From Alphaproteobacteria bacterium (GTDB lineage: Bacteria > Pseudomonadota > Alphaproteobacteria > Rhodobacterales > Rhodobacteraceae): a DNA stretch of 64,000 bases. A program made the position numbers and the translations under genes. The stretch covers positions 1 to 64,000 of the forward strand of contig JAUHZO010000013.1 of assembly GCA_030425925.1 (NCBI GenBank). The letters are read 5' to 3'. Each line of letters starts with the position of its first letter. The stretch's first letter is position 1. The notes beneath the pieces were generated by a model that ran no database searches, was not told the DNA's origin, and saw only the letters and a program-made list of their open reading frames with translations. Below are positions 57,981-64,000 of the stretch, piece by piece.

Positions 57981-58543
57981 AGAACGGTAACTTTGGTCCC
58001 GACAGGCACACGCTCGTAAAGGTCGATGACGTGTTCGTTCAGCATCCGGATGCAGCCATTGGACACCGACAGACCAATCGACCGGGGTGCGGTTGTGCCA
58101 TGAATGCGGAAGAACGTGTCGCGTCCGTTCTGGAACAGGTACAGCGCCCGCGCGCCCAGCGGATTGTCCGGCCCGCCGGGCTGGACATAGTCATTGTCGA
58201 CAAATTTCGAATAGGTGTCGGGTTCCCGTTCGATCATCTCGTTGGTCGGACGCCAGGTCGGCCATTCCTTTTTGACCTGGATGACCGCGTCGCCGGTAAA
58301 TTCCAGACCGGCCTTGCCGACACCCACGCCATAGCGCATCGCCTCGCCCGGTGCCGTCACGAAATAGAGGAAGTGCGCCTTGGGCAGCACAAGGATCTGG
58401 CCCGGCGCAAGGTCCTTCTTCATGCTGACAAGCTGCGGCCGGAAGATCGGCGCAACTTCGAAGGCCTGCGCCGGCAGCGCGGCTGTGGCGGCGGCGGCGG
58501 CAACAAAATTACGACGGGTGAACATGGTCTGGCTCTTCTTCAA
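57977..58543 (-). CDS. L,D-transpeptidase
   Basis: 188 residues. N-terminal Tat-like/Sec signal (TRRNFVAAAAATAALPAQA), then the YkuD catalytic domain with HGTTAPRS...SNGCIRM (His and Cys nucleophile). Attaches lipoproteins to or cross-links peptidoglycan. Start ATG 58543; co-transcribed with the flavoprotein (4-bp overlap). Confidence 0.9.
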   Translation of the reverse strand: MKKSQTMFTRRNFVAAAAATAALPAQAFEVAPIFRPQLVSMKKDLAPGQILVLPKAHFLYFVTAPGEAMRYGVGVGKAGLEFTGDAVIQVKKEWPTWRPTNEMIEREPDTYSKFVDNDYVQPGGPDNPLGARALYLFQNGRDTFFRIHGTTAPRSIGLSVSNGCIRMLNEHVIDLYERVPVGTKVTVL

Positions 58544-58658
58544 TAAGACTCGGGGACGGGCGCCATTTTGCGCAGGGGCGTGGGAAAATCAAGGAGATGC
58601 CCTTGCGGCGCGCCGTCACGATGGCGTGTGGCCCGCCGCAGTGAGCCGGTCCCGGGCG

Positions 58659-59282
58659 TCATTCCGTTGGCACATCGGCATTTCGCCCCGCCAGAACCAC
58701 GCTGATGGTATAGGCCTTGGGCGGGCTCAGACCTGCCATGATCGAAGCTGCCGCATCCGGTCGCATCCGCCCGAGGAACCCTGCGGCAAAGCGCGGATCC
58801 ATTTCCTCGAACAGCGCAGCGGCCTGTTTCGGCTTCATGTTGGCATAGACATCCGTCAGCCGGTTCAGATCGTCCTCGGCGGCCGTCTTCGCCAGCGCCA
58901 GGGTTTCGCGCAGCGAGTTTTCGGCGCGCTCCAGTTCGGCCAGACGGCGTTCGATCTCTTCCTCGGCGACGCGCAACGCTTGCATGCGGACGTCGATGGC
59001 GGTTTCACGCTGGTCCAGCCGCGCCTTGCGCTGCTGCATCGCTTCGAGGACCGGTGCGATGTCCGCTTCTGACAGCGATGGCCCCGACGCGCCGGGTGCC
59101 TGTTGCGCCGATTCGGATGGCGGCGCGGCAGCCGGCAGTGGTTCTTCGCGGGCCAGCGCCTCGCCGGCACCGGTGGCGATTCGCAGGATCGCCGAAGCCA
59201 GCAGCAATCCGCCAATCACCGCAAGAGCGCCCCGTGCCCTGCGCCGGGGTCGGCGCGCCGGTTTGCGTCGCATTTCGGTCAT
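58659..59282 (-). CDS. motE: MotE-like flagellar motor protein
   Basis: 207 residues. Short basic cytosolic tail, one membrane helix (about 18-38), a Pro/Ala linker, a long coiled coil (about 75-150) and the MgtE-N-like end MKPKQAAALFEEMDPRFAAGFLGRMRPDAAASIMAGLSP. This matches MotE, a chaperone of MotC for flagellar rotation in rhizobia and relatives. Its start overlaps the stop of the 123-aa gene by 4 bp. Confidence 0.87.
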   Translation of the reverse strand: MTEMRRKPARRPRRRARGALAVIGGLLLASAILRIATGAGEALAREEPLPAAAPPSESAQQAPGASGPSLSEADIAPVLEAMQQRKARLDQRETAIDVRMQALRVAEEEIERRLAELERAENSLRETLALAKTAAEDDLNRLTDVYANMKPKQAAALFEEMDPRFAAGFLGRMRPDAAASIMAGLSPPKAYTISVVLAGRNADVPTE

Positions 59283-59650
59283 CGCAGGCCTCCGTTTCCG
59301 GGATGCCGGACAAACACGGGATCGGACGGGTCCTGCCGCGCAGATGGCGCATCAGCAGGGGGCGCTGCAGGCAGATCGTGCATCGACGCCAACAGAAGCT
59401 CCAGCCTGCGGGCCACGTCCTCGGCCCGGTCGGTCAACTCTTCGAGAGATTTCGACGAATCGCCTGCGGATTTCTGGGCAGCGCTCAGCGTCCGCGTCAG
59501 ATCGTCGACCTGCGCAGACAGCACCGCGACGGCGCCGCCGACACCGTTTTCCAGGTCGGTGAAGCGGGTCAGCCGCCGCGCCAGGATGAAACAGTAGAAC
59601 CCGGCACCAAGCGCGCCCGCTACAAGAAGAATATCGGCAATCAGATCCAT
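59279..59650 (-). CDS. Flagellar-locus coiled-coil membrane protein
   Basis: 123 residues. One N-terminal helix (about 5-25), then a heptad-rich region (about 35-90: LTRTLSAAQKSAGDSSKSLEELTDRAEDVARRLELL) and a Pro/Asp-rich tail. It sits between fliL and motE in one operon (8-bp gap and 4-bp overlap), as does an uncharacterised family conserved in alphaproteobacterial flagellar loci. Role unknown. Confidence 0.75.
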   Translation of the reverse strand: MDLIADILLVAGALGAGFYCFILARRLTRFTDLENGVGGAVAVLSAQVDDLTRTLSAAQKSAGDSSKSLEELTDRAEDVARRLELLLASMHDLPAAPPADAPSARQDPSDPVFVRHPGNGGLR

Positions 59651-59658
59651 GTTTTTCC

Positions 59659-60186
59659 TCAGGTCAGCACGAATTCCAGGACCAGAAGATCGGCCACGCG
59701 ACCCTCGCCGGCGACCAGTTGTACGCGCCGCAACATCTGGGCCCGCAATCGCAACAGGGCACCGGGCGATTCGATATCCGCAAGCTCGACCGCGCGCAGA
59801 TAACTGTTCAGCACGTCCTGGATCCGTGGAATGATGGCCTCGACCGCGCCGGCATGCTTTTTCGGCACCTCGAGACTGGCGCGAAACCTCAGGTGTTCGG
59901 CGGATGCACCGGGGCCCAGTGAGACCACGAGGGGCGGCAGTTCCAGAAAGCTGACATCGCCCAGGGGTTCGGCTGCATGGTCATCATGTCCCGTGTCCTG
60001 TCCCCCGGCATGACTGTCGTCATGGGCTTCGGACGTGCCGCCGACGCCCGGTAGCAGCCCCATCTGGACGGCAAGGAAACCGCCTCCGCCGCCAAGCAGC
60101 GCCAGCACCAGCCCGATGATCAGCGGCAGCTTGGACGGCTTTGCGACCGCTTCGCCGTCATCCGCCTCGACACTTGCATCCGTCAT
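59659..60186 (-). CDS. fliL: FliL, flagellar basal-body-associated protein
   Basis: 175 residues. One helix (about 20-42), a periplasmic linker rich in His and Asp (residues 55-70, with H55, H59, H67 and H70), then the FliL domain with SFLELPPLVVSLG...HLRFRASLEV and a typical C-terminal motif VADLLVLEFVLT. FliL rings stabilise stators. First gene of the minus-strand trio, divergent from fliF. Confidence 0.9.
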   Translation of the reverse strand: MTDASVEADDGEAVAKPSKLPLIIGLVLALLGGGGGFLAVQMGLLPGVGGTSEAHDDSHAGGQDTGHDDHAAEPLGDVSFLELPPLVVSLGPGASAEHLRFRASLEVPKKHAGAVEAIIPRIQDVLNSYLRAVELADIESPGALLRLRAQMLRRVQLVAGEGRVADLLVLEFVLT

Positions 60187-60229
60187 GACACCCTCATTGC
60201 TTTGGCACCGCCATCTAAGCCGAAAGGGG

Positions 60230-60244
60230 CTAACTGATTGTTAA
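60230..60244. promoter_or_regulatory. CtrA-type site between fliL and fliF
   Basis: CTAA-ctgattg-TTAA matches TTAA-N7-TTAA at seven of eight fixed positions. It lies in the 113-bp divergent gap, 56 bp from the fliF start and 44 bp from fliL. CtrA control of flagellar genes is known in Rhodobacterales; here it is inferred. Confidence 0.5.
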
Positions 60245-60299
60245 GCGGCATCGGCCAATCTGCCGGCAACCGAACAGAACGTTTGGAACGGAGGGTGCT

Positions 60300-61910
60300 G
60301 TGCAGCAAGTGATACCGGTCTGGGGCAGATTGGGCCTCCGGCAAAAGGCAACTGTCATCGGGGCGACGCTCGCCGTGATTCTGGCGGTTCTGGGGCTTGC
60401 CCGATTTGCCGCGTCGCCCAATTTCGGCCTGCTTTACGCCGGGCTGGAGAATGGTGCGGCGGGCGAGGTCGTGCAGGCGCTGGAAAGCCGGGGTGTCCCC
60501 TATGACGTCCGTGGCGGTGCGATCTTTGTGCCTGAATCTCAACGCGACGCGCTGCGCCTGACCCTGGCGAGCGAGGGGCTGCCTGCGAATGGCGGGCAAG
60601 GCTACGAACTGCTGGATGGCTTGTCGGGGTTCGGCACCACCTCGCAGATGTTCGACGCCGCCTACTGGCGCGCGAAGGAGGGCGAACTGGCCCGGACCAT
60701 TGTCGCCAACCCGCAGATCGCCACCGCCCGCGTGCACATCGCCAACAGCAGCGCCAATCCGTTCCAGCGCGACGTCACGCCATCGGCGTCGATCTCGGTC
60801 ACGACCACAGGCGGCGTTCTGGCACCGCCGCAGGCGCGTGCGCTGCGCTATCTCGTCGCGTCCGCCGTGCCTGGGCTGGAGCCGGACCGCGTCTCGGTCA
60901 TCGACGGCAAGGGCGGGCTCATCGGCGCCGAGACCGAAGGCACCGCCGGGCCGTCCGCCGATGACAAGGCCAACCTCTTGCGCGAACGGGTCCAGCGGCT
61001 GATGGAGGCCCGTGTCGGTGTCGGAAACGCGGTGGTTGAGGTCAGCGTCGACACCGTGTCGGAAACCGAATCGATCCGCGAACGGCGTTTCGATCCCGAA
61101 GGCCGGGTGGTGATCTCTACCGACAACGAAGAACGTACCGACAATTCTCAGGAAACCGGTGGCGGTGATGTCTCGGTGGCCTCGAACCTGCCTGACGGCG
61201 AGGCCGGTGGCGGAGACAACGCAACCTCGCAGACCTCGGAAACCCGCGAGCGGATCAACTACGAGGTTTCGGAAACCATGCGCGAGGTGACGCGGGTGCC
61301 CGGCGCAATCAAGCGTCTGACGGTCGCGGTGCTGGTCAATGGCAGTTATGACGAAACCGGTCCCGCGCCGGTCTTCGTGCCCCTGCCCGAGGAAGAACTG
61401 GCGGCACTACGGGATCTCGTGGCGTCTGCCGTGGGGTTTGACGAAGATCGCGGCGATCAGATCACCATCCGCTCGCTGCCGTTCCAGCGCCCCGAGGGGC
61501 TGGGCACCGGCCCGCTGGAATCGGGTCTGTTCACCGGGGCGCTGGACGTGATGCGGCTGGCGCAGATGGCGGTTCTGGGTCTTGTTGCGCTGATCCTGGG
61601 GCTGTTCGTTGTCCGCCCGGTTCTGACACGTCAGAGCGAGGATCTGCCCGCCCTGCCGGGCGCGGCGTTGCCGGCCCCGCCCAGCGCCACAATGACCGCG
61701 CTTGATGGCGAAATCGATCCGGATCCGCAGGAGGTCGGGCTGCCGGACCTGCCGGGCACGGCGGATTTCGGAGATCTGGGCATGGTGGATTTCGACGCCC
61801 CGGCGTCCGACGATCCGGTGGATCGCCTGCGCAACCTCATCGAGGAGCGCAAGACGGAAACCGTGGAGATCCTGCGCAGCTGGCTCGATGAACGGGAGGA
61901 GGCGCAATGA
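60300..61910 (+). CDS. fliF: FliF, flagellar MS-ring protein
   Basis: 536 residues from GTG 60300, with GGAGGG upstream. N-terminal helix (about 18-38), YscJ/FliF fold LLYAGLENGAAGEVVQALESRGVPYDV, RTIVANPQIATARVHIA, the second ring-building domain, a C-terminal helix (about 420-445) and the cytosolic tail that binds FliG (VDRLRNLIEERKTETVEILRSWLDE). First gene of fliF-fliH-fliN-fliP. Confidence 0.95.
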   Translation: MQQVIPVWGRLGLRQKATVIGATLAVILAVLGLARFAASPNFGLLYAGLENGAAGEVVQALESRGVPYDVRGGAIFVPESQRDALRLTLASEGLPANGGQGYELLDGLSGFGTTSQMFDAAYWRAKEGELARTIVANPQIATARVHIANSSANPFQRDVTPSASISVTTTGGVLAPPQARALRYLVASAVPGLEPDRVSVIDGKGGLIGAETEGTAGPSADDKANLLRERVQRLMEARVGVGNAVVEVSVDTVSETESIRERRFDPEGRVVISTDNEERTDNSQETGGGDVSVASNLPDGEAGGGDNATSQTSETRERINYEVSETMREVTRVPGAIKRLTVAVLVNGSYDETGPAPVFVPLPEEELAALRDLVASAVGFDEDRGDQITIRSLPFQRPEGLGTGPLESGLFTGALDVMRLAQMAVLGLVALILGLFVVRPVLTRQSEDLPALPGAALPAPPSATMTALDGEIDPDPQEVGLPDLPGTADFGDLGMVDFDAPASDDPVDRLRNLIEERKTETVEILRSWLDEREEAQ

Positions 61911-62509
61911 ACCTGTCCGGTTTCCTGGACGATTTCGGCGCGCCCCGTGTGACCGCCGCCGCCACCCAGCCCCAGATCAGCGACGAGGATCTGGAAAGCC
62001 AGCGGCTGGAATCCTTCGAAAACGGCTATCGCGCCGGCTGGGATGACGCGATCAAGGCACAATCCGACGACCGCACGCGCATCTCCAGTGCGTTCGGGCA
62101 ACATCTGCAGGACCTCTCCTTCACCTATCACGAGGCCTATGCCCAGGTGATGAACGCCATGTCTCCGCTGCTCGAAGACATGGTGCGCATCCTGCTGCCG
62201 GAACTCGCCCGCCAGACCCTGGGCGTGCATATCGTCGAACGGATCGAGGCCGAGGCCCGGGCGCTTGGCGCGCTCAAGGTGATCGTCGCCGTTTCGCCCG
62301 ACAACATGGAGGCCGTGGGCCCGCTGCTGGAGGGGGAGTTCAATTTTCCCGTCGAACTGGTGGCCGATGACACGCTGACAACCGAACAGGCCGATCTGCG
62401 TTTCGGTGAGACCGAAAAGCAGATCGACCTGACCTCGCTGCTCGCCTCTGCACGCGAAGCGGTGGAGGCCTTTGCCCATGACAACCGGAGAACAGTCGCC
62501 CATGGATGA
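61907..62509 (+). CDS. fliH: FliH-like flagellar export regulator
   Basis: 200 residues. Divergent FliH: N-terminal helix, NGYRAGWDDAIKAQSDDRTRISSAFGQHLQDL (coiled coil, read in parts) and a C-terminal part LARQTLGVHIVERIEAEARALGALKVIVAVSPDN resembling FliH/YscL. Position between fliF and fliN supports this. It overlaps fliF by 4 bp and fliN by 32 bp. In other species FliH inhibits the FliI ATPase. Confidence 0.75.
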   Translation: MNLSGFLDDFGAPRVTAAATQPQISDEDLESQRLESFENGYRAGWDDAIKAQSDDRTRISSAFGQHLQDLSFTYHEAYAQVMNAMSPLLEDMVRILLPELARQTLGVHIVERIEAEARALGALKVIVAVSPDNMEAVGPLLEGEFNFPVELVADDTLTTEQADLRFGETEKQIDLTSLLASAREAVEAFAHDNRRTVAHG

Positions 62510-62792
62510 CGCCGCGCAACCCCGCGACACGGCCGAACCGGCCACCCCCTTTACCTCGGTCCCGATCGAGATCACGGTCTCTGTCGGGCGTGCGCGGCCT
62601 CTGGTCCGCGACCTGCTGAAACTGGCCGAAGGTTCGGTTCTGACGCTGGACAAGCGGCTGGAAGACCCGGTGGAGCTGTTTGTCGGCGACCGGCTGATCG
62701 GGATCGGCGTTCTGGAAGTGCAGGAAAGCGACGGCCACAACCAGCTGGCGGTGCGCCTGACCGAGGTGGTCGACCTCAACGTGCCGCGCTGA
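62478..62792 (+). CDS. fliN: FliN, flagellar C-ring switch protein
   Basis: 104 residues from ATG 62478 (ATG 62502 possible). SpoA domain: VPIEITVSVGRARPLVRDLLKLAEGSVLTLDKRLEDPVELFVGDRLIGIGVLEVQ (read in parts) and a C-terminal TEVVDLN. Switch component at the base of the motor and docking site for export chaperones. Followed after 6 bp by fliP. Confidence 0.92.
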   Translation: MTTGEQSPMDDAAQPRDTAEPATPFTSVPIEITVSVGRARPLVRDLLKLAEGSVLTLDKRLEDPVELFVGDRLIGIGVLEVQESDGHNQLAVRLTEVVDLNVPR

Positions 62793-62798
62793 CCTGCC

Positions 62799-63521
62799 GT
62801 GTGGCGCGCGCTTTTCCTTCTGGCCGTCCTGGTCCTGCCGGGCCCGGTTCTGGCGCAATCGCTTGCCATCGATCTGGGCGAGGGCGGTTCGGTCACGGCA
62901 ACAAGCCTGCAGCTGATCGCGCTGATCACGCTGCTGAGCCTGGCACCCGGCATCGCGATCATGGTGACCTGCTTTCCCTTCATGGTCACCGTGCTGGCCA
63001 TCCTGCGGCAGGCCGTGGGGTTGCAGCAATCGCCGCCCAACATGCTGATCGTCAGCCTTGCGCTGTTCCTGACCTATTTCGTGATGGAACCGGTCTTTAC
63101 CGAGGCCTGGCAGACCGGCATCGCGCCGCTTCTGGACGAGGAGCTTGAGCTGGAGCCTGCCCTGGCCCGCACGCTGGAGCCGTTCCGGCTGTTCATGGCC
63201 GGGCGGGTGGATCCCGAGACCTTTCGCGCGATGGCCGATCTGCGGCCGGATGCGCAGGGCACGGCCCTTTCGCCCGAGGCACCGCTTTCGGTTCTGGTGC
63301 CCAGCTTCATGCTGTCCGAGATTGCGCGCGCCTTCCAGGTGGGCTTTCTGATCTTCCTGCCCTTCCTGATCATCGACCTGGTGGTTGCCGCGGTGCTGAT
63401 GTCGATGGGCATGATGATGGTGCCGCCGGCCATCGTGTCGATGCCGTTCAAGCTGGCCTTCTTCGTGATTGCGGATGGCTGGGCGCTCTTGGCCGGTAGT
63501 CTTGTGCGCGGTTATTTCTGA
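62799..63521 (+). CDS. fliP: FliP, flagellar export gate subunit
   Basis: 240 residues from GTG 62799. Signal peptide, then four helices: SLAPGIAIMVTCFPFMVTVLAILRQAVGLQQSPPNMLIVSLALFLTYFVMEPVF and VPSFMLSEIARAFQVGFLIFLPFLIIDLVVAAVLMSMGMMMVPP (each read in parts), the FliP signatures. Forms the export gate with FliQ and FliR. Confidence 0.94.
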   Translation: MWRALFLLAVLVLPGPVLAQSLAIDLGEGGSVTATSLQLIALITLLSLAPGIAIMVTCFPFMVTVLAILRQAVGLQQSPPNMLIVSLALFLTYFVMEPVFTEAWQTGIAPLLDEELELEPALARTLEPFRLFMAGRVDPETFRAMADLRPDAQGTALSPEAPLSVLVPSFMLSEIARAFQVGFLIFLPFLIIDLVVAAVLMSMGMMMVPPAIVSMPFKLAFFVIADGWALLAGSLVRGYF

Positions 63522-63597
63522 CCGCCTGCCCCCGGCGTTGATCCGGCACCCGTCGGCAACACCGGATTGCCCCGAGGCCCGGCCAGACCAAGCCGGA

Positions 63598-64000
63598 TCA
63601 GCCTTCGAGCGGGCTGTCCCCGACATCGGCATGCAGGTGCCGTTCGCCGCGCGCGCGGGCCAGGGCGATCTGCCTTTGCCGTTCGCGAAAGCGCGCCTTG
63701 TCCTCGTCCGAGGTTTCGTCGATGCACAGGTGGCAGGACACGCCATGTTCGTATTCGGGGCGGTCGCGGTCCGAAGGCAGGATCGGGCGGCGGCAGGCAT
63801 GGCACAGAAGGTGCGGCCCTTCGCGCAGACCGTGGCCCACCGACACCCGGCCATCGAACACGAAACAGGCACCGTTCCAGGCGCTCTCGGCCTCGGGCAC
63901 CTCTTCGAGGTATTTCAGGATGCCGCCCTTGAGGTGATAGACCTCGTCCACCCCCTGCGCCAACAGGTAGTTGGTGGACTTTTCGCAGCGGATGCCGCCG
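63598..64000 (-). CDS. trhO: tRNA uridine(34) hydroxylase TrhO, C-terminal part (gene continues beyond window)
   Basis: The frame runs off the right edge with no start in the window; 133 codons are visible on the minus strand. It opens [20 protein letters not shown], the rhodanese active-site loop with the catalytic cysteine, followed by [25 protein letters not shown] and Cys pairs (CHAC, CHLC) of the TrhO/YceA family. Installs 5-hydroxyuridine at tRNA wobble position 34. It is convergent with fliP. Confidence 0.9.
   Translation of the reverse strand, partial: GGIRCEKSTNYLLAQGVDEVYHLKGGILKYLEEVPEAESAWNGACFVFDGRVSVGHGLREGPHLLCHACRRPILPSDRDRPEYEHGVSCHLCIDETSDEDKARFRERQRQIALARARGERHLHADVGDSPLEG

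Overview
The window is GC-rich (roughly two-thirds G+C) chromosomal DNA that reads as an alphaproteobacterium of the order Rhodobacterales (Roseobacter/Rhodobacter relatives). The evidence is the ubiB-ubiE / mutM-ech-rpsT-dnaA order followed by dnaN-recF-gyrB, CtrA-type TTAA-N7-TTAA sites, an FnrL-type TTGAT-N4-GTCAA site, a MotE/FliL/FliF flagellar block, an FeS-type bacterial photolyase, and small intergenic repeats of a kind I associate with this family. No tRNA, rRNA or CRISPR array was found. The left edge holds the tail of an IS5-type transposase, and the right edge cuts a trhO gene.

Layout. 1-124 is an IS remnant. 484-726 is a small exported protein with a terminator. 768-5289 carries ubiquinone genes ubiB/ubiE, mutM, an enoyl-CoA hydratase and rpsT. 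5290-12034 is the replication cluster dnaA, dnaN, recF, gyrB, with a perfect CtrA site in the long gap before dnaA. 12089-14597 is the molybdate importer modABC. 14612-31978 is a large phosphonate region. It starts with a textbook Pho box, then phnF-G-H-I-J-K-L-M on the plus strand. A tightly overlapped minus-strand operon follows (phnD2-phnC2-phnE-methyltransferase-phnM2-methyltransferase), fronted by an 11-bp-phased array of Pho half-sites. A second importer, phnC-D-E1-E2, lies on the plus strand, and a phosphotransferase and a hexapeptide acetyltransferase complete the region.

32108-46369 is a run of accessory and housekeeping genes: SDR plus FeS photolyase, an exported MORN-repeat protein, nadE followed by an Xre/MbcA-RES toxin-antitoxin pair, a small metallopeptidase, a 2OG-Fe(II) oxygenase, a Tat-exported MBL enzyme, thpR, a PfkB kinase, gltX, a MATE pump, a gamma-glutamylcyclotransferase-like gene and an NsrR-like regulator. 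46391-51079 is a tandem glycine riboswitch driving gcvT-gcvH-gcvP. 51159-58543 has an inositol-phosphatase-family enzyme, an FtsX-type ABC exporter with ATPase, a TesA-type esterase, a cold-shock protein, a GGR-type flavoprotein and an L,D-transpeptidase. 58659-63521 is flagellar: motE, a coiled-coil protein and fliL on the minus strand, divergent from fliF-fliH-fliN-fliP.

The most unusual points are these. The PhnJ homologue keeps the glycyl-radical glycine but only one of the four C-terminal cysteines needed for the radical-SAM C-P lyase reaction. The same region carries a second phosphonate-type import operon that also encodes a divergent PhnM-like amidohydrolase and two methyltransferases. 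Together they suggest either a defective C-P lyase backed up elsewhere or a modified organophosphonate pathway; the sequence alone cannot decide.
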